This document shows, in pieces, positions 44,453 to 52,611 of a DNA stretch of 64,000 nt. Both the position numbers and the translations under genes were made by a program. Location of the stretch: positions 7,750,001 through 7,814,000 of the forward strand of contig NZ_CP032698.1 in NCBI RefSeq assembly GCF_003627815.1. The letters run 5' to 3'. Below the pieces are notes generated by a model. The model worked only from the letters and a program-made list of their open reading frames with translations, was not told where the DNA came from and did no database searches. Numbering within the stretch: the stretch's first letter is position 1; every line of letters starts with the position of its first letter. This stretch comes from Streptomyces hundungensis. Lineage in GTDB: Bacteria > Actinomycetota > Actinomycetes > Streptomycetales > Streptomycetaceae.

Positions 44453-46144
44453 ATGCGGCTACGACGAAAAGGGACGCCGGACAAAAGGGGCAGCGGCGCG
44501 ATCGGGCGGGGCCTGGTCGCCGTGGCCCTCGCCTGTGCCGGAGTGACGGGAGCGACCACGGCGGCGCAGGCCGCGCCCGCCGCAACCGCGATCACGGCGG
44601 TGGCGCAAGCCGCGTCCGCCCCAACCGCGCCCACGACCGGGACCACGACGGCGACGGCGTCCTCCACCACGCAGCCCGCCGCAACCGCGACCACGACCGC
44701 GGTATGTGCCACGGACTCGAGTGCCCAGGGCCTGGCCAGCAGGCCGGTCTCCGACAGCCTGGTCTCCGTGGACCGTGCCGACGGCCGGATCGCCCAGTTC
44801 CAATTGTTCTACGACGCCACGGCGACCGGAGCCCTGCCCTTCGTCTGGCACCGCGAACAGGACGCGCCGGGCGGTGCGTACGGGGCTTGGCGGCGCGTGA
44901 GCGCGGCGACCGTGGGCCCCAAGAGCTACTACGTGACCGCGATGGAGAACTCCGCCGGGAACCTGGAACTGCTCTTCTCCACCTACGGGACCTTCTGCCA
45001 CTCCGTCGAGAACGGAAGCGCGGGCTGGAGCCGGCCGGACGCGTTCGGGCTCGCCCCGACCCCGTACCACGGCGGAGTCGTGCTGTTCAAAGAGCGGGAC
45101 GGCAGCATCGACGCCTTCGCCTCCGGGTCGAGGACCGGCAGCACGATGGAGGTGCGCCACCAGCAGAACGCGGAATCCGGCTGGGGCCCGGTCCTGACCA
45201 TGGGCCAGGTCCCCGGCCCGGACGTGGGTCTGAGTCAGCCCAGCACCGTAAACCAACTCGCTGACGGGCGCCTGCACTTGACGGTCCGTGAGTGGAACCG
45301 CGACCGCATGTGGGAGATCTACCAGTCGCTTCCCGGCGGCGGATGGAACCCCTGGCAGCTCATGGCCCCGGCCCCGACATCAGCGACGGCACCGATGGCG
45401 GCCGCTGCGACCGGCGCCGCCGCCCCCGAGTTGAAGGTGAACCGCACGACGGGTCTTCGGGACGGCGACATCGTCACGTTCACCATCGCGGGCGGCCCGC
45501 CCAGGGACTACGTCTGGGTGAAGGAGTGCGGGCCTTCGGCGTCCGTGACCACCTGTGACGACGACACGGGCCGCCAGTTCCGGGTGTACCCGGACGGCAC
45601 GTACCAGCTCTCGCCGAAGAAGCTGTACGCCCAACTCGCCACCACAGCAGGGCCGTTCGACTGCCGCAAGGCACCTTCGGGCAACCCGTGCACCCTGGCC
45701 CTCACCGACAACAACGGGGCGCTGCTGACCACGGTCCCGCTCCGCTTCGCCCCGCACGGGCCCCTGGAGGCTCCGCCCACGCTGAACGTGACTCCCGACG
45801 AAGGCCTGGTGGACGGCCAGGCGGTGCGGGCGACGGGCAAGGGGTACGAGCCGCAGTTCCACGCGCTGGTCATGGAGTGCGCCACCGGCTCCGCCGACAC
45901 CTTCGGCTGCCGCCCCCGCTCCAGGCCGCCGGCCACCAGTGACAGCGGACGGCTGGACGAGACCGTCACCCTGTCGGCGACGTTCACCGCGATCGACGGC
46001 CGCACCATCGACTGCCGTGCGGCGCACGCCTGCGAGCTGGTGGTGTTCGGCACGAGGGTGCGCGGCCCGGAAACCGTGCGGCATCCCCTCACCTTCGTAC
46101 CGGCGACGCCCGTGACTCCGTCGACGTTGTTCGTTCAGCGGTAG
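44453..46144 (+). CDS. Secreted protein with two neocarzinostatin-like domains
   Basis: A 563-residue protein. A Sec signal (residues 1 to 42) leads to a Thr/Ala-rich linker (43 to 84). Residues about 86 to 305 look like a beta-propeller of lectin type (repeated Gly-Trp and AFASGSRTG blocks). Two tandem domains follow at about 326 to 432 and 443 to 548. Both read like the neocarzinostatin apoprotein fold: ELKVNRTTGLRDGD and TLNVTPDEGLVDGQ match its first strand, and cysteine pairs C359/C368, C404/C413, C476/C486 and C521/C527 match the two-disulphide pattern. It probably binds a hydrophobic ligand outside the cell. No enediyne gene is near. Confidence 0.72.
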   Translation: MRLRRKGTPDKRGSGAIGRGLVAVALACAGVTGATTAAQAAPAATAITAVAQAASAPTAPTTGTTTATASSTTQPAATATTTAVCATDSSAQGLASRPVSDSLVSVDRADGRIAQFQLFYDATATGALPFVWHREQDAPGGAYGAWRRVSAATVGPKSYYVTAMENSAGNLELLFSTYGTFCHSVENGSAGWSRPDAFGLAPTPYHGGVVLFKERDGSIDAFASGSRTGSTMEVRHQQNAESGWGPVLTMGQVPGPDVGLSQPSTVNQLADGRLHLTVREWNRDRMWEIYQSLPGGGWNPWQLMAPAPTSATAPMAAAATGAAAPELKVNRTTGLRDGDIVTFTIAGGPPRDYVWVKECGPSASVTTCDDDTGRQFRVYPDGTYQLSPKKLYAQLATTAGPFDCRKAPSGNPCTLALTDNNGALLTTVPLRFAPHGPLEAPPTLNVTPDEGLVDGQAVRATGKGYEPQFHALVMECATGSADTFGCRPRSRPPATSDSGRLDETVTLSATFTAIDGRTIDCRAAHACELVVFGTRVRGPETVRHPLTFVPATPVTPSTLFVQR

Positions 46145-47295
46145 GGCCGGAAGAACGCGCGCAGTTCCTCCGCGTACGACTCGGGCTCCTCGAACGGCGC
46201 GAAGTGCCCGCCGCGTTCCGGCTCCGTCGCATAGGTGGTGTTCGCCACGCGTCGCAGCCAGCCCCGCGGCGGCCGGACGACATCGCCCTGGAAGAGGGAG
46301 AACCCGGACGGCGCATCGACCCGGCGCGCCAACTGTGCGGGCGGGATCGCGGCGTTCGCGCGGTACATGCGCATCGACGAGCCGATGGTCTCCGTCAGCC
46401 AGTAGATGGTGATGTTGGTGAGGATCTCGTCCCGGGTGAAGCTCCGCTCGATGTCGCCCTCGCAGTCGCTCCACGAGCGGAGCTTCTCGACGATCCACGC
46501 GGCGAGTCCGGCCGGTGAGTCGGTGAGCCCGAACGCGGCGGTCTGCGGCTTCGTGCGGTGCATCGCGGCATACGCGCCCTCGGCCGCGCCCCAGCCGGCG
46601 ACTTCCGCGAGCCACTCGCGCTCCTCCGGGGCGAGCTCCTCCGGGTCGCCGGTGAAGAGGGGAATACCCGCGTCGGTGCGGTGGACCGCCACCACCCGGT
46701 CGGGGTGGTCCAGCGCGAGGTAGCGACTCACATGGCTGCCGATGTCGCCGCCCGCCGCACCGAACCGCTCGTAACCCAGGACACTCATGAGCTCCGCCCA
46801 CAGGCCCGCCACGGCGATGGAGTCAAGGGGCGCTCCGGTGGGGCGCTGCGAATACCCGAATCCCGGGACGTCGGGTACGACCACGTCGAACGCGTCGGCC
46901 GGATCCCCGCCGTGCGCCGCCGGGTCGGTGAGCAGCGGAATGACCTTGGAGTAGCGCCAGAACGAGTCGGGCCAGCCGTGGGTGAGGACCAGGGGCAGTA
47001 CGGGTCCGGCCGGGCCCACCGCACGGGCGTGCACGTAGTGGATTCCGAGGCCGCCGACCGGGACCCGGAAGCGGGGGAGGCGGGCGAGCGCGGCCTCCTG
47101 TGCGGGCCAGTCGAAGCCGTCGGCCCAGTAGGCGACGAGGTCGCGAAGGTAGCCGAGATCGGTCCCGAGCGCCCAGCCGGCATCCTCCGGCGCGTCGGGC
47201 CAGCGTGTGGCACGCAGCCGCGTACGGAGATCGTCGAGTGCCGAAGGCGCGGTCTGCGAGATGAACGGCTCGGGGCCGGGCAGTACGTCGGACAT
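46135..47295 (-). CDS. Epoxide hydrolase family protein (alpha/beta hydrolase)
   Basis: A 386-residue enzyme of the epoxide-hydrolase (EHN plus alpha/beta) type. The N-terminal domain (residues 1 to 100) leads to HGWPDSFW with the oxyanion His, then the nucleophile Asp in AAGGDIGSHV near residue 190, and the general base His in ERGGHFAPFE near residue 365. It opens an epoxide ring by forming an alkyl-enzyme ester. The stop overlaps the 3' end of the preceding plus-strand gene by 10 bases. GGGTG lies 7 bases before ATG 47295; a GTG at 47304 is also possible. Confidence 0.92.
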   Translation of the reverse strand: MSDVLPGPEPFISQTAPSALDDLRTRLRATRWPDAPEDAGWALGTDLGYLRDLVAYWADGFDWPAQEAALARLPRFRVPVGGLGIHYVHARAVGPAGPVLPLVLTHGWPDSFWRYSKVIPLLTDPAAHGGDPADAFDVVVPDVPGFGYSQRPTGAPLDSIAVAGLWAELMSVLGYERFGAAGGDIGSHVSRYLALDHPDRVVAVHRTDAGIPLFTGDPEELAPEEREWLAEVAGWGAAEGAYAAMHRTKPQTAAFGLTDSPAGLAAWIVEKLRSWSDCEGDIERSFTRDEILTNITIYWLTETIGSSMRMYRANAAIPPAQLARRVDAPSGFSLFQGDVVRPPRGWLRRVANTTYATEPERGGHFAPFEEPESYAEELRAFFRPYR

Positions 47296-47431
47296 GAGAG
47301 GCACCCTATCGATGGCGCGACCCCGTCCGGGAGGCTCGACGCCTCAACACCCCTGACGCCGCCACGTGTTCGGCGCCCCGGTCGCGGGTAATGCGTTGCG
47401 GGGCCGGGAGCGTCGCCGTAGGGTCGCCCGC

Positions 47432-47815
47432 ATGTCCCTGGATGCCCGTATGCGTCAAGCCCTGCCCGAAGCGATGCGCGCCCGCGACAAGGCGGCGGTG
47501 CGCGCGCTGCGTACCACGCTCGCGGCGTTGGACAACGCCGGAGCGGTGGCCGTCGGAGCGGCCGCACTGCGCGGCCAAGCCGTCGAGGAGTCGCCGGTCG
47601 GTGTCGGCGCCACCGAGGTGGCGAGGCGTGAGCTGAGCGAGAAGGACATGGTGGAGGTCGTACGCGCCGAGATCGCCGAACGGACCGACGCAGCAAAGGA
47701 GTTGACCGGTCCCGCGCACGCCGAGCGGGCCTTGGCGCTCCACGAGGAAGTCGCCGTGCTGCGCCGGTTCCTCGATGGTCCCGACGGCGACGAAGGTGTC
47801 GGCGGCGCACGGTAG
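47432..47815 (+). CDS. GatB/YqeY-like small protein
   Basis: A 127-residue helical protein starting MSLDARMRQALPEAMRARDKAAVRALRTTL, like the YqeY family, and ending with VVRAEIAERTDAAKEL and HEEVAVLRRFL. YqeY is a small domain related to GatB's C-terminal region and of uncertain function, possibly linked to tRNA or amidotransferase chemistry. The ATG is preceded by a weak GTAGGGTCGC. A good bidirectional terminator lies 18 bases after the stop. Confidence 0.8.
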   Translation: MSLDARMRQALPEAMRARDKAAVRALRTTLAALDNAGAVAVGAAALRGQAVEESPVGVGATEVARRELSEKDMVEVVRAEIAERTDAAKELTGPAHAERALALHEEVAVLRRFLDGPDGDEGVGGAR

Positions 47816-47833
47816 GCGGCGGCCCACAAGCCG

Positions 47834-47865
47834 AAGGCCGGCACCCCCGAGGGGATGCCGGCCTT
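47834..47865. terminator. Bidirectional terminator between the YqeY-like and lamin-tail genes
   Basis: AAGGCCGGCA and TGCCGGCCTT form a perfect 10-bp stem, extended by CCCC/GGGG. It ends both convergent transcripts. Confidence 0.85.
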
Positions 47866-47913
47866 CTCACCGCAGGCGCCGTGGCGGCGGCGCCACCCGG
47901 TGGCTGAGGGTGG

Positions 47914-48366
47914 TCAGCGGTGGCGCCACGACTTGGTGGCGATCACGTGCTTGTGGTTGTCGCGCAGGGTCGCCGTGTCCGTGTGGTTGTCCCAGGCGTA
48001 GTCGCGGCGGTTCTGGTAGACGTCGCGGTTGGTGTCACGGCCCTTGCCGGTGTGCACCCGCACGGACTGGTGGCCGGCCAGGCGCAGGTTGTGGAAGGTG
48101 TAGCTCTGGTGGGCGCGGTCGGTGAGGGTCCAGCCCCTGAGGTTCACCGCGGAGCGGCCCGTGTTGGAGATGGTGACCCACTCGGCGTTGAGGCTCTTCT
48201 GGGAGTGGTCGTCGTGCCCGGGGCTGTCGTACTGGATCGCTCCGAAGACGATGGGGGAGCGGGGGGTCGGCCGGACGGTGGCCGAGGCGGGGACGGCAGC
48301 TGCCGCGGCGAGGCCGGAGGCGGCCAGGGCGAGTGCGGCGACGCGGGTGATGGTGCGAGGAGACAT
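47914..48366 (-). CDS. Secreted lamin-tail domain protein
   Basis: A 150-residue protein. A Sec signal (ALALAASGLAAAAAVPASA) is followed by a lamin-tail (LTD) domain: SPIVFGAIQYDSPGHDD..NAEWVTISNTGRSAVNLRGWTLTDRAHQSYTF, an Ig-like fold with the NxGxxxVNLxGW block. Residues after 105 are basic with DNHKHVIA. It is small and extracellular; in bacteria LTD proteins are often surface or calcium-linked. GGGAG precedes the ATG. It is transcribed towards the YqeY-like gene. Confidence 0.85.
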   Translation of the reverse strand: MSPRTITRVAALALAASGLAAAAAVPASATVRPTPRSPIVFGAIQYDSPGHDDHSQKSLNAEWVTISNTGRSAVNLRGWTLTDRAHQSYTFHNLRLAGHQSVRVHTGKGRDTNRDVYQNRRDYAWDNHTDTATLRDNHKHVIATKSWRHR

Positions 48367-48678
48367 GTGAACTCCCAGTTCTCGACGCCCAGGGCAGGCG
48401 CCCGAGGGGGTCGAACGGTGTGAAGACCGGCGCTGGTTCGGCCGGACATCCACACTGTGGCCCGCGTCCGAGTGGGGCCGCGAGGAGAATTGCCGCACGT
48501 GACCAAACAGGGAATATGACACACCGTCAGGGATCACGGCGCGTACGCCCCGGCGCGCGTGAACCACTGCGCTCCCCGTGGTGGTGGGATGCCCACCGGT
48601 GGGGCGGGGGGTCAGCCCGTGGGTGGGACGGGGGCTGGCCCCATGGTCCGGGCGTGGCTCGAGGGGCAGGCTCGAAGC
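48367..48678. other. 312-bp divergent intergenic region with a TGAC...GTCA repeat
   Basis: It is shared by the lamin-tail gene (minus) and the membrane-protein gene (plus). TGACACACCGTCAGG at 48517 recurs exactly at 49697 near the 3' end of the membrane gene; it contains TGAC-N5-GTCA. No gene is seen here, only likely promoters. Confidence 0.45.
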
Positions 48679-49761
48679 ATGTTCCGTACGCCTCTGACCA
48701 ACGGGTTCCTGCGTACCGCGAGCGCCGCGGCGCACCTCCGGCTGTTCGTCCTCGTCGGTGTCGTCACCGTCCTGGTGACCCGCGCCTTCCTGGCGCTCAC
48801 CGACTACCCCAAGCTCGGGGGCGGCGCGGGCAAGGGCGGCCTGCACATCTCCCACACGCTGTGGGGCGGGCTGCTGATGCTGGCCGGGCTCCTGGTGATG
48901 CTCGTGTTCACCGGGACCGCCTCCCGCCGGCGCGGGGCGGTGGCCGGCGGGGTCGGCTTCGGCCTGTTCATCGACGAGGTGGGCAAGCTCGTCGCCACCG
49001 ACGGCTACTTCTACCGCCCGGCCCCCGGAATCATCTATCTGACGTTCGTCGCGCTGACCGGACTCGCCTGGCGGGTGACGCGGACGGGATGCGCGGACCG
49101 GGCGGTGCCGTCCGGTGCGACCCGCGCCGCCTCCGCCGCGGACACCGCGCTCCAGGGCATCCTGTGCGGCCTGACGCCCCAGGAACGGAGCGAGGCACTG
49201 CGCCGCCTGCGCGCCACTGGCGAGCCCGCCACCGAAGTGGACGCCGCCCTCGTCGCCCTGCTCGAAGCGGTGCCCGAGCGCCCGGCTCCGCGGCCCGACC
49301 CGTACCACGCGGCAGCGCGGCGCGCGTATGCGTGGCTGGTGACGCAGGTGTCCGGCACCCGGGGTCTCGTCCACGTCGTCGCCTGCGGAACGACACTTCA
49401 GGCGGGGGTCCTGTTGGTCGCCGTGACCTGCGAAGGCCTCACGGGCGGCCTTGCCGGTGAGACGCAGTGGACGGCCATCGCGGGAGCGCTCGCCAGCTCC
49501 CTGGCCTCCCTGGTGCTCGCCGTGCGCGGTACGGCCCTGCTGCGCCGGGACCCGGGCGCGGCCCTGCGTACCCTGCGCGCCGCGCTCCTCGTGGACCTGC
49601 TCCTGGGCCAGGTCTTCAAGTTCACGATCAACCAGTTCTCGGGTGTGGCCGACTGGCTCATCAGCCTGGCGCTGCTCTACGTACTCTCCCTACAAGTGAC
49701 ACACCGTCAGGCGACGCGCCCACAGGCCCCCGTGAGCCCCACAGCGCTCACGGCACGCTGA
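48679..49761 (+). CDS. Integral membrane protein of unknown function
   Basis: About 360 residues with four clear N-terminal helices (HLRLFVLVGVVTVLVTRAFLAL, LWGGLLMLAGLLVMLVFTG and others) and four near the C-terminus (CGTTLQAGVLLVAVTCEGLTGGL, AIAGALASSLASLVLAVRG, LLVDLLLGQVFKFTIN, WLISLALLYVLSLQV). The middle 100 residues are soluble and charged. No family name is recognised. The ATG at 48679 is chosen for a helix-preceding start; ATG 48643 would give a longer form. Confidence 0.65.
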   Translation: MFRTPLTNGFLRTASAAAHLRLFVLVGVVTVLVTRAFLALTDYPKLGGGAGKGGLHISHTLWGGLLMLAGLLVMLVFTGTASRRRGAVAGGVGFGLFIDEVGKLVATDGYFYRPAPGIIYLTFVALTGLAWRVTRTGCADRAVPSGATRAASAADTALQGILCGLTPQERSEALRRLRATGEPATEVDAALVALLEAVPERPAPRPDPYHAAARRAYAWLVTQVSGTRGLVHVVACGTTLQAGVLLVAVTCEGLTGGLAGETQWTAIAGALASSLASLVLAVRGTALLRRDPGAALRTLRAALLVDLLLGQVFKFTINQFSGVADWLISLALLYVLSLQVTHRQATRPQAPVSPTALTAR

Positions 49762-49853
49762 GCCGGAGCCCGTAGCGAATCACGCTCTTCTCGCATCCAG
49801 AACGGGACGAGCATCGGCTTGATCGATGGGCTCCTCACGGCGTGAGCGGCCGG

Positions 49854-51285
49854 CTACGCCTCGGCGCCGCCGGTCGCGCCCCGGTGCATCACGGCCTCCC
49901 GGACCGATCGGGCGAGCGCCGCCGTCGCCTCGCGGTCCTGGCCCTCGTCCCCGAAACAGACGGTTCCCATGCTGCCCTTGTCGAGCCAGACGCAGTTGAG
50001 CATGGGTATGCCCTGCACCTCGTAGGCCATGCACGGCATGGTTCCGCCGAGGCGGCCGGGGTCGGCGTTCCAGTTCGAACGCGGGGTGAACCCGGGTTCG
50101 TCGATGCTCTCCTGAAGATCGCGGACCGCGTTGGAGGGCGCGTCGTGGAAGTCGCCGGTCGCGCCCCACACTGCGATCGCGGGGTGCTCGGGATCCGTCC
50201 CGTAGGTGTAGACGTAGGGGTGCCAGTTCCCGCCCGGCACGTCCGGGTCCATCGCGCCTTCCAACCGTTCCAGGGTGGAGCCGCCGTGCTGGCGGGCGAA
50301 TCCCCGCACGTACTCGGGAGCCGCCACGGTGTAGTGCGGGTACGCCGAGTACTGCCGGTAGCTCCAGATGCCGGAGATCGTGCTCGCCGCGACGAGACCG
50401 ACCAGGATCGCGGCGCCGGCGGCCAACTCGCGGCGGCGGTAAGCCGGGACGGGCGGCAGGCTGGGGGAGGCGGGGGCGCCGGATATGTCCTCGGGGGGCG
50501 CCGGAGGGCGGGCGGCGGCTCGGGCTCGGGCGCGCCGCAGGAGGGAGCGCCGCAGCGCAAGCGCGGGGAGGGAGGGGACGACGACGGCGAGCCTCGCCCA
50601 GCCGGGAAGGTGCAGCGCCGGGACCGCGAGCAGCACCACGGCACACCAGGCCGCGCGAAGGAGCGCCGTGGTCAGGGGCGCCCGCACCGTCCAGCGCAGC
50701 GGGGCCCGGCCGGGCCCGGTGAGCGCGGTGAGGGTCTCGGCGAGTACGGCCAGGCGATCGTCCCCGGGGCGGGCCAGGGCCTGGGCGCCGGCCCGCACGG
50801 CCGCGGAGCGGGGGTCGCTTGCCGCGGCCAGGGCGAGGCGGGCGTCGTGCAGCTGCGTCCGCTGCGGCGACGGCGGCCTCGGCCCCTTGATGCCCAGCGA
50901 CCCGCCGCGCCGCGCGCGCTGCTCCAGTCGCAGGGCCTGCTGTGAACCCGGGGCCAACTCCCTTACCCGCAGGGCGAGTTCGGGGCCGCGTCGATGACGG
51001 CTGGGCCGTTCGAGATAGTCGCTGGCAAGGCAAAGCTCGGCGTAGGCGGTGAGCAGGTCGAGGCCGTCCGGGAAGGAGTCGAGCCCCTCCCGGTAGGCGG
51101 TCTCCGCGCGGTCGTCGTGGTCGTCGTCGTCCTCGGCCATGTGGGCCCGGCCGAGGATCAAGGACAGCCGGGCGTCGGGCCCGTGCGCTCCGCGCGGAGT
51201 TCCGGGCGTCGGCGAGCCGTCCCGCTTGAAGGTCTCGTTCCGCTTCCGCGTACGCGGACATGGCCTCTTCGTGCTCGGCCTGCAT
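49854..51285 (-). pseudogene. TPR-like membrane protein gene with a likely frameshift
   Basis: A plausible N-terminus (ATG 51285, MQAEHEEAMSAYAEAERDLQ, a TPR-like helix pair) runs to about 51190 in one frame. The rest (PDARLSLILGRAHMAEDDDDHDDRAETAYREGL, TPR pairs, one or two membrane segments near 50660-50390, then a C-terminal extracellular domain) runs in another. Read as one protein it would be a full-length TPR anchored membrane protein of about 475 residues. The frame change at about 51190-51200 may be a real mutation, a small deletion or a sequencing error. A shorter product from ATG 51140 is also possible. The function is unknown. Confidence 0.6.
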
Positions 51286-51593
51286 TGTTTCCCCACCACT
51301 GATGAATCGGCCGGACCGCATCGAAAGGGTTCGGCGCGCAACTATCACTCGGCAGACAGCCCTGGTCAAGGCGCATTTCGTGAGGTGGGCGGGTCGGGCG
51401 AGCACCACGCGGTCGGCGCCGGGCTCGTGCTTTCGGTCGATGAGGGGGTCCGGTGCGGCGGGGCCAAGGGCCCGTGCATCGAGGACGTGTGGCGAAGGGG
51501 GGGGGCGGCGCGGGAGTGGACCAGGCTTGACCGTGCCGCGCCACTGGGGGCGGCGACATCCCATGACTCCGACCTTCGAGAGGTTGTCCCTTG
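51286..51593. other. 308-bp intergenic region with a nine-G run
   Basis: It lies between the frameshifted membrane gene and the small secreted gene and holds divergent promoters. A G9 homopolymer is at 51497-51505. A possible TTGACC lies downstream of it. No gene is seen. Confidence 0.4.
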
Positions 51594-52205
51594 ATGTTCT
51601 CCCGGCCGACTCGCACCCTGCGTCACCGCGTGGCCGCCGCCGCGATCGTCACCACCGCCGTCGCGGGGGTGTCCCTCGCCGTGGCCGGCTCGGCGTCCGC
51701 CGCGTACGGACCCGACTACGGCGACGCGTGGGTCAACGGCTACACCGGCAATTACAGCGACAACTGGACGAAGAAGTACAACAAGGACTACGGCGACGCC
51801 TGGACGCCGAAGGTGCCCGCCCAGAACCGGGCCGATGTCGCCGTCACCGCGTCCGGTCCCGCGCACCTCGACCACAACGAGGAACAGCTCTGGTCGGTGG
51901 TGATCACCAACTCCGGCAAGTCCACCGCCCACGGCGTGCGCGCGGTCACCACCCTGCCCAACGGCATCCAGCACCGCGCCCACCGCATCAGCCAGGGCGC
52001 CGCCCACGCCGCGCTGGGTGGCGACGGCCGCATCGTGGTGACCGCCGACGCGCTCAAGCCGGGCCAGACCGTGCGACTCCAGATAGCGGGCGTCGGCCCG
52101 TCGTACGGGGGCGGCACGGTCCAGCTCGTCACCGAGGTGACCACCTCCTCCCCCGAGCGGACCACCTCCAACAACACCGCGACGGTGCGCACCCGAATCG
52201 CCTGA
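51594..52205 (+). CDS. Secreted protein with DUF11/CARDB-like domain
   Basis: A 203-residue protein. The Sec signal (VAAAAIVTTAVAGVSLAVAGSASA) is followed by a YG-rich low-complexity region (PDYGDAWVNGYTGNYSDNW, repeated later as KDYGDAWTP) and then a beta-sandwich from about 80 onwards: ADVAVTASGPAHLDHNEEQ ... VITNSGKSTAHGVRAVTTLP ... LKPGQTVRLQ. This is the DUF11/CARDB-like surface repeat fold. It probably sits at the cell surface. GAGAGG lies 10 bases before ATG 51594. A hairpin terminator follows. Confidence 0.75.
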   Translation: MFSRPTRTLRHRVAAAAIVTTAVAGVSLAVAGSASAAYGPDYGDAWVNGYTGNYSDNWTKKYNKDYGDAWTPKVPAQNRADVAVTASGPAHLDHNEEQLWSVVITNSGKSTAHGVRAVTTLPNGIQHRAHRISQGAAHAALGGDGRIVVTADALKPGQTVRLQIAGVGPSYGGGTVQLVTEVTTSSPERTTSNNTATVRTRIA

Positions 52206-52207
52206 GC

Positions 52208-52232
52208 GGCCCCCGCAACGCGCGGGGCGGCC
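52208..52232 (+). terminator. Hairpin after the DUF11-like gene
   Basis: CCCCGC, a 5-base AACGC loop, then GCGGGG, extended by GGC/GCC bases with a bulge; directly follows the stop. Confidence 0.55.
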
Positions 52233-52265
52233 GGGGGTGGCGAGGGTGGCGGAGCCGCGTGAAGA

Positions 52266-52278
52266 ACTTGCTGCAAGT
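52266..52278 (+). promoter_or_regulatory. Palindrome upstream of the amylase gene
   Basis: ACTTGCTGCAAGT, perfect 6-base arms around one T. Inverted repeats with CTTGC arms near Streptomyces amylase promoters are bound by the LacI-family MalR/Reg1 regulator, as I recall; this is a candidate of that kind. Confidence 0.5.
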
Positions 52279-52611
52279 TTCTGAATGTTTTTGCGCCAAC
52301 TCTTGACGGGGTATCGGCCGCGGAGGGAAGGTCTTCCTCACGCAAGCCAGCCGACCGCCGCAGTGGTCCGTGCGCCCAACACCGCCGCACGCGACCAGTG
52401 TTCGGCACGGGACACCCGCGGGCCGGGTCCCTCACACCTCGTGACGGACCCGGCCCGCGGGGTGCCGGCGGCAGGCGGGTTGTGCGGAGCCGTGGTGTCG
52501 GCCGACACCACGGGTCACCTCCCCGCAGCCGGACCACGCCGGGCGACCACCTCCCCATGGCCGCCGCCACGGCGCGGATCGACGCTGCCCCCACCAGTTC
52601 AGGGAGCCGCC

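Larger units (their letters stand above)
52206..52611. other. 406-bp regulatory region before the amylase gene
   Basis: It contains the terminator of the preceding gene and, at 52266-52278, the perfect palindrome ACTTGC-T-GCAAGT, followed by AT-rich CTGAATGTTTTT and a TTGACG element at 52303. It is the likely promoter/operator of the amylase gene, about 300 bp upstream of its start. No other gene was found. Confidence 0.5.

Noticed and set aside
44453..46144. Part of an enediyne biosynthesis cluster
   Set aside because: There is no PKS, thioesterase or other enediyne gene in the 64 kb.
48517..49711. Attachment sites of an integrated element
   Set aside because: The 15-bp direct repeats flank only one ordinary membrane gene, with no integrase and no tRNA gene nearby.
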